64,000 nucleotides of DNA from NCBI RefSeq assembly GCF_029143285.1, contig NZ_JAPDSH010000008.1, positions 1 to 64,000 of the forward strand, read 5' to 3'. Made by a program: the position numbers and the translations under genes. Under the pieces are notes generated by a model that was not told the origin of the DNA, ran no database searches, and was given only the letters and a program-made list of their open reading frames with translations. The stretch is from Vagococcus proximus. Its GTDB lineage: Bacteria > Bacillota > Bacilli > Lactobacillales > Vagococcaceae. This document shows, piece by piece, positions 48,020-56,922 of the stretch (position 1 is the first letter of the stretch; each line of letters opens with the position of its first letter).

Positions 48020-49390
48020 TTATTTAAAAATTTTATGTAACGCTTCACCTAATGTTGCGACACCTATTACCTCTATACCTTTTGGCGGCTCCCAACCATG
48101 TAGATTATTTTTAGGGATATACATCCGTTTGAACCCTAATTTCTGAGCTTCTCCCACGCGTTGTTCAATCCTGTTAACACGGCGAATTTCTCCTGTCAAC
48201 CCGATTTCTCCAACAAAGCACTCCGAAGGTAATGTTCCTTTTTCTTTGTAACTTGAGGCTATTGCAACTGCAATCGCCAAATCAATAGCGGGCTCATCCA
48301 ATTTAGCCCCTCCTGCTGCTTTTAAGTAAGCATCTTGATTTTGAAGAAGTAAACCGGCACGTTTCTCTAATACTGCCATGATAAGTGACACGCGGTTATA
48401 ATCCAATCCTGTTGAGGTTCGTTTCGCATTTCCAAATACGCTAGGTGTTACTAAAGATTGAATTTCAACCAATATTGGACGTGTTCCTTCCATTGCCACT
48501 ACAATCGCTGAACCTGTCGCACCATCAATTCGTTCTTCTAGAAAAGCTTCTGATGGATTAGCAACTTCTACTAAGCCAATTTCTTTCATTTCAAAAATAC
48601 CAATTTCATTCGTTGAACCGAACCTATTTTTAACCGCCCTAAGTATTCTGAAGGTATGATGACGGTCTCCTTCAAAGTATAAAACTGTATCTACCATATG
48701 CTCTAACATCCTAGGGCCTGCAAGCGACCCTTCTTTCGTCACATGTCCGACAATAAAAATTGCAATTTGGTTAGTCTTTGCAATTTGCATCAACTCTGCA
48801 GTTGTTTCACGAACTTGACTGACGCTTCCTGTTGCACTCGATATATCAGGTTGCATCATCGTTTGAATAGAATCAATAATGACATAATCCGGCGACTCAT
48901 CTTCGATTGTTTGACGAATTGCTGACATATCCGTCTCAGGATAAACATAGAAATCATTACCTGAAATACTTAAACGTTCTGCACGCATCTTAATCTGCTC
49001 AGCACTTTCTTCACCTGAAACATATAACACTTTACCGCCACTCAAATGTAATTGTTGTGAGACTTGTAATAACAGTGTTGATTTACCTATACCTGGATCT
49101 CCTCCAATTAAAACTAGCGAGCCTGGTACAACGCCTCCACCTAAAACACGGTTCAACTCTTCTAGTTGCGTTTTAACACGTGGTTCTTTTTGCGAGGTAA
49201 CATCACTTAATTTCTTTGCAGTTGTTCGTTTGCCTTCTAAACTGACACGACTATTTCTAGCCGGTTCTTCTTGTATTTTAACTTCTAACATCTCATTCCA
49301 AGCGCCACAATTGGGACACTTTCCTAAATACTTAGGAGAAATATACCCACACGCTTGACATTCAAAATGTGTTTTTGCTTTTTTTGCCAT
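48020..49390 (-). CDS. radA: DNA repair protein RadA
   Basis: 456 aa. N-terminal zinc finger with Cys11, 14, 25 and 28, a RecA-like ATPase with Walker [11 protein letters not shown] near 95-104, the KNRFGSTNE motif and a C-terminal Lon-protease-like domain (inactive). It acts in homologous recombination branch migration. The first gene of the radA-yacL-ispF-gltX block, with TATAAT at 49427-49422 upstream on the minus strand. Confidence 0.95.
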   Translation of the reverse strand: MAKKAKTHFECQACGYISPKYLGKCPNCGAWNEMLEVKIQEEPARNSRVSLEGKRTTAKKLSDVTSQKEPRVKTQLEELNRVLGGGVVPGSLVLIGGDPGIGKSTLLLQVSQQLHLSGGKVLYVSGEESAEQIKMRAERLSISGNDFYVYPETDMSAIRQTIEDESPDYVIIDSIQTMMQPDISSATGSVSQVRETTAELMQIAKTNQIAIFIVGHVTKEGSLAGPRMLEHMVDTVLYFEGDRHHTFRILRAVKNRFGSTNEIGIFEMKEIGLVEVANPSEAFLEERIDGATGSAIVVAMEGTRPILVEIQSLVTPSVFGNAKRTSTGLDYNRVSLIMAVLEKRAGLLLQNQDAYLKAAGGAKLDEPAIDLAIAVAIASSYKEKGTLPSECFVGEIGLTGEIRRVNRIEQRVGEAQKLGFKRMYIPKNNLHGWEPPKGIEVIGVATLGEALHKIFK

Positions 49391-49508
49391 AACGTCCCTC
49401 TTTTTCTGTATAATTCTTTTTATTATACTCTTTCATTTTAACATAATTCAGGCATTCTAGTCCTTAATAACAGTACGTTTAAAATGAATTTAATCATTTT
49501 TACTACTA

Positions 49509-49537
49509 AAAAAACCAGACATGTTGTCTGGTTTTTT
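49509..49537 (-). terminator. Terminator of the dUTPase gene
   Basis: AAAAAACCAGAC and its complement form a 12-bp stem with a five-base loop; a T-run follows on the minus strand. Confidence 0.88.
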
Positions 49538-49539
49538 GT

Positions 49540-50067
49540 TTATTGACCTGAAGAACCAAATCCACCTGTTCTTTCGGTTGAACTTTCATCTTGATCTGCT
49601 TTTAAAAATGGCAAGAAGATACCTTGTCCAATTCGTTCACCTTTTTTTATCGTCTTATCTGTTAAACCAAAATTTAAAAATTGAAACATAATATGTCCCT
49701 CATTTGCTTCATTCCCATAATAGTCACTATCAATAACACCTACACCATTTCCCATTAGCAAGAAATTTTTAAGTGGATTGCTTGAACGATTACATAATTG
49801 TAGATATTCTTCCTCTCCCATATAAGCTTTAATTCCAGTTGGAACTAATACAGGCTTCACTTCTTTTCTTAATGAATCGTCGACTAAAGCTTCTTCACCT
49901 TTTAAAACTGCTTTTAAAACCGTTCCAATACCTTGCTTCCAAATTGTTGGAATAACAATGTCTTCAGCTGCTTCAAAATCATAACCCGCCGCACCTTTAG
50001 TTGCTCTTACAGGAAGTTTAATCGACTCATCAAACGTCGTAACTTTTTCGAATCCTCTTTTTTTCAA
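49540..50067 (-). CDS. dut: dUTP diphosphatase (dUTPase)
   Basis: 175 aa, longer than the usual 150. Motif 1 AAGYDFEA (about 26-33), motif 2 NRSSNP (about 93-98), motif 3 GVGVIDSDYYGNE, motif 4 IGQGIFLPF and motif 5 RTGGFGSSGQ are recognisable. An extra helix-like insert of about 30 residues lies between motifs 1 and 2. It hydrolyses dUTP to dUMP. Two bases after the VanZ/RDD gene. Confidence 0.9.
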   Translation of the reverse strand: MKKRGFEKVTTFDESIKLPVRATKGAAGYDFEAAEDIVIPTIWKQGIGTVLKAVLKGEEALVDDSLRKEVKPVLVPTGIKAYMGEEEYLQLCNRSSNPLKNFLLMGNGVGVIDSDYYGNEANEGHIMFQFLNFGLTDKTIKKGERIGQGIFLPFLKADQDESSTERTGGFGSSGQ

Positions 50068-50069
50068 TT

Positions 50070-51179
50070 TTAACGCCTACTTTCACTTCTAATTTTATTA
50101 TATTCCACCTTAATGCCACTCTTTTCATTATAATAAGGTGCTGCTGCTCCTTTGAGCCATTTCATCATAATATCAAAATAAATAATAATCCATAACATCG
50201 CTGTGGCAAAGAAAAAAATCACTTGAACATTGATCATTAAGTTATCCACAGATGAAATACTACATATCCAAACTGCAAATTCATTAAACCATAACGGGAC
50301 AAATATTAGTACCATTCTAACCATATAGGGGCAAAATCGTTTTGTTTTATCAGGAATCAATTTTACATTTAAAATAAGCCCACCTAATGTTTTACCTTCA
50401 AAAAACCTCGGCATCGCGACACTTATTATAAAATAAAAAATGGTGCTAAGTGTTAATTTAAACCATGGTCCACCTGTCCCAATAAATGAATTAGTAAAAA
50501 TTGCTAGAATATTAGCAATTAGTATCGTTAAATACAACTCGACCATCTGTATCGTATAATCAGCATTCATATAATCGGTTGAATCAGCCAAACGAATTTT
50601 CCAATCAGGCATAAAAAATAGTAAGACTGGGGCTAATCCATAGCCAATAATCGTTCCCAACGTATTCAACCAAAGGTCATCTACATTAAATAAACGAAGA
50701 GGCTCTGCTTGTAGACCAAACATACCTGTTAGTTGAGAGAATTCAAAAAAGAGCGATACTAAGAAACCAATTCCAGCTATTTTAAACCAACTTTTTTTCT
50801 CTTTACGCGTTAAAACATAATAGTAAATTCCTAACGGGATCATCATCAATATATCAAAAAACATTTGATACATTGCGGATACTATCCAGACCTCTTTAGA
50901 CGAGCCTAAAAACACTCTAAGTATTTCAAAAGGTCTTAACTGCGCTCGTCCCACACCTTCTATGGCAAGATTTTCTTGGTAATCACTATGAATAGGTAAC
51001 GATACTAATATATATGTCACAACAAGATAGATGACTAATGTTATAATCGTCGCTTTTTTACTAAACTCAATAGAACCTGAGTGTCGGTATTGACGTATTA
51101 TTCTTGGAACTATTAAAACAGTTGCAATAATTAAATACCCTGCAACTAACATAATAATTGGTTTTATATGCGGACTCAT
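50070..51179 (-). CDS. VanZ-like/RDD family membrane protein
   Basis: 369 aa. About nine membrane helices. The N-terminal half (about 40-200) matches the VanZ domain (FDILMMIPLGIYYY, FNVDDLWLNTLGTIIGYG); the C-terminal half (about 205-350) is an RDD domain (GKTLGGLILNVKLIP). The fusion is known among enterococci and streptococci. VanZ has been linked to teicoplanin tolerance, but no van cluster is present, so no resistance can be inferred. Cotranscribed with dut. Confidence 0.82.
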   Translation of the reverse strand: MSPHIKPIIMLVAGYLIIATVLIVPRIIRQYRHSGSIEFSKKATIITLVIYLVVTYILVSLPIHSDYQENLAIEGVGRAQLRPFEILRVFLGSSKEVWIVSAMYQMFFDILMMIPLGIYYYVLTRKEKKSWFKIAGIGFLVSLFFEFSQLTGMFGLQAEPLRLFNVDDLWLNTLGTIIGYGLAPVLLFFMPDWKIRLADSTDYMNADYTIQMVELYLTILIANILAIFTNSFIGTGGPWFKLTLSTIFYFIISVAMPRFFEGKTLGGLILNVKLIPDKTKRFCPYMVRMVLIFVPLWFNEFAVWICSISSVDNLMINVQVIFFFATAMLWIIIYFDIMMKWLKGAAAPYYNEKSGIKVEYNKIRSESRR

Positions 51180-51265
51180 TCGTCACCTCCTAATCGACTT
51201 TTTATTTTACTATTCATTGTAGCACTGAATCTCAAAAGTCGAAAGAATAGATTTATAAAATCCCT

Positions 51266-51300
51266 AAAAAAAACAACACCTTTTAAATAAGTGTCGTTTT
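51266..51300 (-). terminator. Terminator of the rhodanese-cstR operon
   Basis: AAAACGACAC pairs with GTGTTGTTTT on the minus strand (one G-U pair) over an 11-base loop, with a T-run after it. Confidence 0.8.
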
Positions 51301-51562
51301 ATTTTTTTTCAATTATCTTCATAGCCTGCTCTAATCTTTCCTGTTGAGCTTGCTCATTTTCCAGAGGATACTCCAAACACTGCTTCAGATTTTCAGCAGC
51401 CATTACACCCATTACCTTATCAACGCTTGAACGTATTGCGGATAACTGAATCATAATATCATAACATTCCTTTTCTTCAGCTATCATTTTCTGTACACCA
51501 CGCATTTGGCCCTCTAAACGTTTTAACCGATTCATAATCTTAGGATCACACTTTTTTTCCAT
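51299..51562 (-). CDS. cstR: CsoR-family transcriptional repressor, CstR (persulfide) type
   Basis: 87 aa from the ATG at 51562 (AAAAGGTGAG upstream). The DUF156 four-helix fold has Cys33 (EKECYD) and Cys62 (NLKQC). The copper ligand His of CsoR, four residues before the second cysteine, is Asn58 here. This Cys-Asn-Cys pattern and the rhodanese partner mark the persulfide sensor CstR rather than a copper or nickel repressor. It would repress its own operon via the palindrome at 51914-51947. Confidence 0.85.
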   Translation of the reverse strand: MEKKCDPKIMNRLKRLEGQMRGVQKMIAEEKECYDIMIQLSAIRSSVDKVMGVMAAENLKQCLEYPLENEQAQQERLEQAMKIIEKK

Positions 51563-51583
51563 GTTACTACTCACCTTTTCGCC

Positions 51584-51889
51584 TTACTTTTTTCCTGTTT
51601 TAATAGGACCTTGCCACAACATCATTCCGCCTTTAACGTTAATGGCTTCAATGTCCATTTTTTTCAAGCGCGTTGCTGCATTCTTACTACGCATACCTGA
51701 TTGACAAATAACATGAACTGGCCCTTTTCCTTTGTAAGTTTGGATGACACCTAGTGGTATATTTTTAGAACCTGGAATGTGACCTGATTCAAACTCATTT
51801 GGCTCTCTAACATCTAAAATAGTAGCTTTGCTGCCTAATTGTTGCAGTTCAGCACCTGTAATACTTGGAATTTTATTAAATAAAAACAT
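51584..51889 (-). CDS. Rhodanese-like sulfurtransferase
   Basis: 101 aa single rhodanese domain. The active-site loop has Cys62 in CQSGMRS; the family motifs ILDVREPNEFESGHIPGSKNIP are at about 24-44. It would carry persulfide sulfur in the cytoplasm. It is the first gene after the operator and is followed by cstR nine bases after its stop, as in sulfide-response operons. Confidence 0.9.
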   Translation of the reverse strand: MFLFNKIPSITGAELQQLGSKATILDVREPNEFESGHIPGSKNIPLGVIQTYKGKGPVHVICQSGMRSKNAATRLKKMDIEAINVKGGMMLWQGPIKTGKK

Positions 51890-51913
51890 CCACTCACTCC
51901 TTTTCTATTCTCT

Positions 51914-51947
51914 CTTTACTATATACCCCGTGGGGTATATAGTAAAG
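51914..51947 (-). promoter_or_regulatory. CstR operator within the rhodanese-cstR promoter
   Basis: Two 16-bp arms pair exactly around a central GT: CTTTACTATATACCCC and its complement. On the minus strand the -35 TTTACT (51946-51941), 17 bp and -10 TATAGT (51923-51918) coincide with the arms, so the ATACCCC/GGGGTAT core fills the spacer. C/G tracts flanked by AT are typical operators of the CsoR/CstR family. Confidence 0.82.
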
Positions 51948-52028
51948 CCTTTTTCTATGTTTTTAATTTCATTTATCAAAACAATCCGTTATGATAAAGC
52001 CATCAACTATAATTAGGAGAGTGATTTC

Positions 52029-53063
52029 ATGAAGCAACGTACTATTGATTTAATTGCTAAATTAACAACTATCCCATCACCTACAGGGTGCACAGAAACC
52101 ATTATTCGTTACATCACTAATGAATTAGAACAAGTAGGCTATTCACCTAAACTCAACAGAAAAGGCAGTCTTATCCTAACAGTTTCAGGCGAAAATGATG
52201 CCGAACAACGGTTTATTACTGCTCATGTTGATACGTTAGGTGCAATGGTTCGAGCAATCAAACCTGATGGCCGATTAAAATTAGATTTAATTGGCGGCTT
52301 TCGTTTTAATGCTATCGAAGGAGAATACTGCACCGTACACACACAATCTGGTGAGACCTATACCGGTACAATTTTGATGCATCAAACAAGTGTTCATGTC
52401 TATAAAGACGCTGGAACCGCTGAGCGCAATCAAGAAAATATGGAAGTGCGCATTGACGAAAAAGTGAGAGATGCTAATGACACACAAAATTTAGGTATTC
52501 AAGTCGGTGATTTTGTTAGCTTTGACCCCCGAACAACTGTGACACCAAACGGATTTATTAAATCACGACACTTAGATGACAAAGTAAGTGTCGCTATCCT
52601 AATTCAATTCTTAAAAGACTTAGCAGAATCTGGTAATATCTTACCCCACACCACTCATTTCTTTTTTTCCAATAATGAAGAAATTGGTTATGGTGGGAAT
52701 TCTAACATTCCTGAACAAGTCGTGGACTATTTAGCTGTCGATATGGGGGCAATTGGCGATGACCAACAAACCGACGAATATACTGTTTCTATTTGTGTGA
52801 AAGATGGTAGCGGGCCTTACCACTTAGGTCTCCGCAATCAACTTGTTCAACTTTGCAATGAAGAAGCTATTCCTTATAAATTAGATATCTATCCTTACTA
52901 CGGAAGCGATGCATCTGCTGCTATGAAAGCTGGCGCTGACGTGCGACATGGTTTAATAGGCGCTGGTATAGATGCAAGTCATGCCTACGAGCGGACACAT
53001 CAAGATTCAATTGATGCAACTGAAAAATTAGTGACTTATTATTTATATAGTGATTTAATTTAA
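52029..53063 (+). CDS. M42 family metallopeptidase (glutamyl aminopeptidase type)
   Basis: 344 aa. Metal ligands are visible in AHVDTLGAMV (His/Asp), RHLDDKV, NNEEIGYGG, DMGAIG and the C-terminal HAYERTH. The dodecameric family trims peptides in the cytoplasm, which fits the peptide-import system elsewhere in the window. AGGAGA lies eight bases before the ATG. It is on the plus strand, divergent from rhodanese-cstR. Specificity (PepA-like or other) cannot be told. Confidence 0.85.
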   Translation: MKQRTIDLIAKLTTIPSPTGCTETIIRYITNELEQVGYSPKLNRKGSLILTVSGENDAEQRFITAHVDTLGAMVRAIKPDGRLKLDLIGGFRFNAIEGEYCTVHTQSGETYTGTILMHQTSVHVYKDAGTAERNQENMEVRIDEKVRDANDTQNLGIQVGDFVSFDPRTTVTPNGFIKSRHLDDKVSVAILIQFLKDLAESGNILPHTTHFFFSNNEEIGYGGNSNIPEQVVDYLAVDMGAIGDDQQTDEYTVSICVKDGSGPYHLGLRNQLVQLCNEEAIPYKLDIYPYYGSDASAAMKAGADVRHGLIGAGIDASHAYERTHQDSIDATEKLVTYYLYSDLI

Positions 53064-53129
53064 ACAGTCTTAATAAATACCTAATAACTTAGACACATTT
53101 TTTTCACACTTTTCTTTTATTATAAAAGA

Positions 53130-53216
53130 GTACTAACAAAACAACCCTAACACTTTTTATTTACTCCTCCAAAGTAAATAAACACAAAAGGACCTCTTGT
53201 ACAAGAGGTCCTTTTC
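53130..53216 (+). ncRNA. Candidate small RNA, copy 1, with anti-Shine-Dalgarno loop
   Basis: About 87 nt. A TATTAT (53118-53123) preceded by ACATTT at 17 bp suggests a weak, perhaps activator-dependent promoter. The RNA would start near 53130, carry an 18-nt box (53135-53152) identical in copy 2, and a hairpin (53156-53182) with loop CCTCCAA. It ends in a 30-bp palindromic terminator (53186-53215). No ORF. Loop CCTCC is complementary to GGAGG. The design resembles streptococcal csRNAs; that link is inference. Confidence 0.6.
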
Positions 53217-53304
53217 TTTCGGTCTATATTTATCACATAAATAATTCATTGTTTTATATAAACTTCATCACACTTTCGTCATATTTAAAAGCTATTATAT
53301 ACCT

Positions 53305-53407
53305 ATAGAAACAAAACAACCCTAACAAACAAAACTTTTTTCATTATTTACTCCTCCAAAGTAAATAAAATCTCCGAAACACCTCATCCCCTTGAGGTGT
53401 TTTTTTG
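53305..53407 (+). ncRNA. Candidate small RNA, copy 2, with anti-Shine-Dalgarno loop
   Basis: About 100 nt. TATTAT (53293-53298) with ACACTT at 17 bp upstream; the region before it is clearly related to that of copy 1. The 18-nt box lies at 53310-53327, and the hairpin with loop CCTCCAA at 53344-53368, within 26 nt identical to copy 1. The terminator (53377-53402) has a T-run only on the plus strand, which sets the strand. The spacing between box and hairpin is 12 nt longer than in copy 1. The rest of 53064-53439 holds no gene. Confidence 0.65.
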
Positions 53408-53412
53408 TATAT

Positions 53413-53440
53413 AAAAAAAGCAAGGCCATGCCTCACTTTT
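53413..53440 (-). terminator. Terminator of the ABC exporter gene
   Basis: AAAAGTGAGGC pairs with GCCTTGCTTTT (G-U pairs) over an ATG loop, followed by a T-run on the minus strand. Confidence 0.85.
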
Positions 53441-55185
53441 TATTTAAACTGTGCAGAATAAAGTGTCTCGTAACGTCCAGCTTTCTCCATTAGTTCTTGA
53501 TGGTTACCACTCTCCACAATACGTCCTTTCTCCATTACCAATATTGTATCCGCATGATGAATAGTTGATAACCTATGCGCAATCACTAAGGCCGTTTTTT
53601 GCTCTAATAATTCTTCTAAAGACTGTTGGATAAATCGTTCCGATTCATTATCTAATGCTGCAGTCGCCTCATCTAATATTAAGATAGGAGCATTCTTTAA
53701 AAATACTCTAGCAATTGCTAAACGTTGCTTTTGTCCACCAGATAATTTCATACCACGTTCACCTATTTGAGTTTCTAACCCTTGAGGAAGTCCCTCTATA
53801 AATTCTGTTAACCTTGCCGCATCAATCGCTTTTAAAATTTCCTCTTCACTTTTATCAAAGATACCGTACGTAATATTATCCCTTACTGAACCATCCATCA
53901 ATTCAATATCCTGAGATACAATTCCGATAGCTTGTCTTAGAGACTCAATATCAATATCTTTTAAATTATGGTCATCGACTTTGATACTACCTGCAGTTGG
54001 GTCATATAAACGTGATAACAAACGTGTCACTGTTGTTTTACCCGATCCTGAAGATCCTACTAATGCAACTAACTTTCCTTTAGGTATAGTGAAAGTTAAA
54101 TCCGTTAAGACTTTATTCCCTTCTAAGTAATGAAATGAGACATTATCAAAAGTAATCCCTTTTTCTAAGCGCTCAATTTTTACTGTATCGTCTGCAGCCA
54201 CGATGCTAGGCTCACTCTCATAAATATCCATCAAACGTTCATAAGAGACTAATGCTTGTTGAAAACGGCTAATCATTTGTGTCATTGAACGGATAGGATT
54301 TTGAAGAAGTTTAAGGTAAGCTAAATAACTCATCATACTCCCGACAGTCAATTCCCCGTCGAAAATTTTTAGTGTCCCATAAGTCAAAACAATTGCTACA
54401 CCTAAGAAATTGACTAAATCCATTGATGGCGAAAATAAAGCCTGTGTTTTAGTTGCTTGTAACTGATTGTTCTTAACTTCTTCATTAACCTCTTTCAAAC
54501 GCTGTTCTTCAAATGATTCTGTTGCAGAATTTTTAATCATCAAGATAGAAGTCAATGTCATTTGTAAATGATTATTAAAATGAGCAGATGATTCTCTTAC
54601 TTTTCTAAAATTCGCTTTCATACGTTTACTGAAGAAATCATTCACAATATATAACAGTGGAAACGTTATGGCAATCATTAAACTTAATTTCCAATCTGTA
54701 TAAAATAAAAAACCAAGAACTAACGTAAATGTTACAATATTACTAATAATTTTCAATGTACTTGGTGAGATTAGATCTTGAATCGTTCTAACATCACTTG
54801 TCAAACGAGTCATTAAGTCTCCAGTTTTTTGTGTTTCAAAATAAGTTAAGTCTTGCTCTAATACATGACCATATAAATCTTGTTTCAATTCAGCCACTGC
54901 TTCTTGACTTATTTTACTCATCAAGTAAGTCGAAATGTAGGATAACACATTAAGTGCCACAGTTAAAAAACCTAACCAAAAAATCGCCTGAACTAACATA
55001 CTTTTTGACTTTTCAGGAATTATATCATCAATAATAGTTTGGGTCACTTGCGGAATACTAAATTCTACTAATGCAATTAACACTAGTGCAACTAGACTCA
55101 CAAGGATCACTTTCCATTCTTTATAAACCTTTTTAAAAACAAAAGATAACATGTCAATAACTGAACTTTTTTTCTTCCTTTTCAT
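53440..55185 (-). CDS. ABC exporter, permease fused to ATPase (multidrug type)
   Basis: 581 aa from the ATG at 55185 (GGGGG five bases upstream). An ABC transmembrane type 1 domain with six helices (about 25-310) is followed by the ATPase: Walker A GSSGSGKTT (about 380), signature LSGGQKQR (about 480), ILDEATAALD, and the switch His in IAHRLST. Half-transporter that would work as a homodimer in the membrane; substrate unknown (drug, lipid or peptide). Confidence 0.9.
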   Translation of the reverse strand: MKRKKKSSVIDMLSFVFKKVYKEWKVILVSLVALVLIALVEFSIPQVTQTIIDDIIPEKSKSMLVQAIFWLGFLTVALNVLSYISTYLMSKISQEAVAELKQDLYGHVLEQDLTYFETQKTGDLMTRLTSDVRTIQDLISPSTLKIISNIVTFTLVLGFLFYTDWKLSLMIAITFPLLYIVNDFFSKRMKANFRKVRESSAHFNNHLQMTLTSILMIKNSATESFEEQRLKEVNEEVKNNQLQATKTQALFSPSMDLVNFLGVAIVLTYGTLKIFDGELTVGSMMSYLAYLKLLQNPIRSMTQMISRFQQALVSYERLMDIYESEPSIVAADDTVKIERLEKGITFDNVSFHYLEGNKVLTDLTFTIPKGKLVALVGSSGSGKTTVTRLLSRLYDPTAGSIKVDDHNLKDIDIESLRQAIGIVSQDIELMDGSVRDNITYGIFDKSEEEILKAIDAARLTEFIEGLPQGLETQIGERGMKLSGGQKQRLAIARVFLKNAPILILDEATAALDNESERFIQQSLEELLEQKTALVIAHRLSTIHHADTILVMEKGRIVESGNHQELMEKAGRYETLYSAQFK

Positions 55186-55237
55186 AAATACCCCCTTTAA
55201 ACATCCTACAATCATACCTTTTTTTGTCAGATAAAGC

Positions 55238-55266
55238 AAAAGAGACCTCATTTAGAGGACTCTTTT
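55238..55266 (-). terminator. Terminator of the amino acid permease gene
   Basis: AAAAGAG-CCTC arms pair with one mismatch over a five-base loop, with a T-rich stretch after it on the minus strand. It separates the permease from the ABC exporter. Confidence 0.7.
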
Positions 55267-55274
55267 CAATAACT

Positions 55275-56720
55275 TTATAAATTAGTTTGCTCTTTCTTAC
55301 GTTCACGACTGGCTAACCAAGGCATCACACCACCCAGACCAATTAAAACAGTTGGCGCTAAAATATTGATTGCCAATGTATACTTCCATTCAAACGTACT
55401 CGGATTTCCTTGAGGAATCATTCCAAAAATACTTGCCGCAAACGTTATCGCTAGACACCAAAAGCCAATTAAATAGGCAATTTTATCATTTTTAATAAAG
55501 ATATACTCTGCTTTGTATTTTTGACTATTTTTACGAATTTGCATGAAGGCATAAAAAATCCAACACGTTACAAATGGTGAAATAATTCCATTTAACTGTA
55601 GCAACCAATCAAAAATAAGGTTAATATTTTTCAAACCAAAAATCGGTAAGATTAAGATAAATGCGGATAAACCAGCTGTTAAAAGATACCCATTAACTGG
55701 TAGCCCACGTTCATTCTTTTTAAGCAAAGCTTTTGGCATGTACTTTTCACCTGTATCTGAAATCAACATACGCGTCATAGCATCTAATAATACCGCTAAA
55801 AGGGCACTCATATAGGTCACACTAATCAGAGCGTATAGGTACATTAAAATCTTGCCTAAACCATAACGTTCCCCCAATGCTAAGAAAGCATAATAAGACC
55901 CATTCATTTTTAAATCATGAGGTAAATTATTGGCATCAAAGAAAATCCCTAATGAAAATGAACCAAATATTGTTAAAACGGCTGCCATTATCGTTAGGAA
56001 AATCATGGCTTTCGGAAATTCTTTAGCCGGTTTTTTCATGCGAGTCACGTATGGTGCAACTAACTCACTCCCATTAATCGCATAGATTAACAACGCAACG
56101 GTCGTTAAATAGTGCAAATTAAATTTTGGTACAAAAGTTCGTAACTCCATTGGTTGAGTTGCCATTTTTGTTCCTGGCATCATTAATGAAGCAAGTGCCA
56201 TCACAATAAATAAAATACACATAATAAACATTGCCGCTCCACCGATAGTCCCTAATATCTCAAGTAAATTTTTTACTTTCAATTGAATAAAAACAAAAAT
56301 AACGAAAACAACAAACGTCAATAAGGCAAATTTAGAAGTTGTCAATTGATCAGCTAAACTATTATCACCATTGATCATCCAACCAATACCAACTACAACT
56401 GCGTTGGCCGATTCTACAACATACGGCACCATTGCTGCCCAATATGTCCAGGCTGTAAAATATCCCCAAGCATCCCCTTTAGTTCCTCGTAACCATGAAC
56501 TAAGTCCGCCACCTTCTTTATTAAACGTCGACCCCAGTTGTCCGACCATCAGTGAATACGGAATCATATATAATGACAGTAAAATAATCCATGATGTGAT
56601 AACTCCTAGTCCTTGATTTTTAAAATTATAAATTAAATCGTCAAATCCAATAACTGTTGAAAAAGCCATAAATGCTAAAACAGGCCAACTAATATATTTT
56701 TTATTCTCTATTTCTCTCAT
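55275..56720 (-). CDS. APC superfamily amino acid permease
   Basis: 481 aa from the ATG at 56720, with GGAGG five bases upstream. About 12 membrane helices from residue 14 on, with the first helix containing the broken-helix motif STVIGFDDLIY. It would import or exchange amino acids across the membrane; substrate not evident (glutamate/GABA-type exchangers are among relatives). It is preceded by a 20-codon ORF 18 bases upstream. Confidence 0.85.
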   Translation of the reverse strand: MREIENKKYISWPVLAFMAFSTVIGFDDLIYNFKNQGLGVITSWIILLSLYMIPYSLMVGQLGSTFNKEGGGLSSWLRGTKGDAWGYFTAWTYWAAMVPYVVESANAVVVGIGWMINGDNSLADQLTTSKFALLTFVVFVIFVFIQLKVKNLLEILGTIGGAAMFIMCILFIVMALASLMMPGTKMATQPMELRTFVPKFNLHYLTTVALLIYAINGSELVAPYVTRMKKPAKEFPKAMIFLTIMAAVLTIFGSFSLGIFFDANNLPHDLKMNGSYYAFLALGERYGLGKILMYLYALISVTYMSALLAVLLDAMTRMLISDTGEKYMPKALLKKNERGLPVNGYLLTAGLSAFILILPIFGLKNINLIFDWLLQLNGIISPFVTCWIFYAFMQIRKNSQKYKAEYIFIKNDKIAYLIGFWCLAITFAASIFGMIPQGNPSTFEWKYTLAINILAPTVLIGLGGVMPWLASRERKKEQTNL

Positions 56721-56738
56721 AAAATCCTCCACTTTCTT

Positions 56739-56801
56739 TTATCCCTTTTTAGTAACAAAAGCAGAGGGTGGCTTGTTACGGTCACTATTAAAAAGTATCA
56801 T
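56739..56801 (-). CDS. 20-residue leader ORF upstream of the permease
   Basis: ATG to TAA, reading MILFNSDRNKPPSAFVTKKG. A near-ideal AAGGAGG lies five bases before the ATG. It ends 18 bases before the permease start, and a hairpin (56752-56779, arms GTAACAA and TTGTTAC) lies inside it. A TATAAT (56838-56833) upstream could be its -10. It may be a regulatory leader peptide or a small protein; no family is recognised. Confidence 0.6.
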   Translation of the reverse strand: MILFNSDRNKPPSAFVTKKG

Positions 56802-56885
56802 CCAATCCTCCTTACACATTAAATCCTTTCTTATTATAATGAATCGCTCAACTAATTACCATGCTCATTTTAACTTCCATCTAAC

Positions 56886-56922
56886 AAAAAAAACAGCCCG
56901 ACAAAATGTCTAGACTGTTTCA
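56886..56922 (-). terminator. Terminator overlapping the SNF2 stop codon
   Basis: AACAGTCT pairs with GGGCTGTT (G-U pairs) on the minus strand, followed by eight T; the left arm includes the stop codon. Confidence 0.75.

Noticed and set aside
50070-51179. Glycopeptide resistance from the VanZ-like domain
   Set aside because: No vanA/H/X-type genes nearby, and Ddl carries Tyr245, typical of D-Ala-D-Ala ligases.
53157-53369. Minus-strand reading of the 53 kb units as GGAGG plus short ORFs (13 and 6 codons)
   Set aside because: Copy 1 has only a GTG and six codons; reading frames differ between copies, no gene follows on that strand, and the second hairpin has a T-run only on the plus strand.
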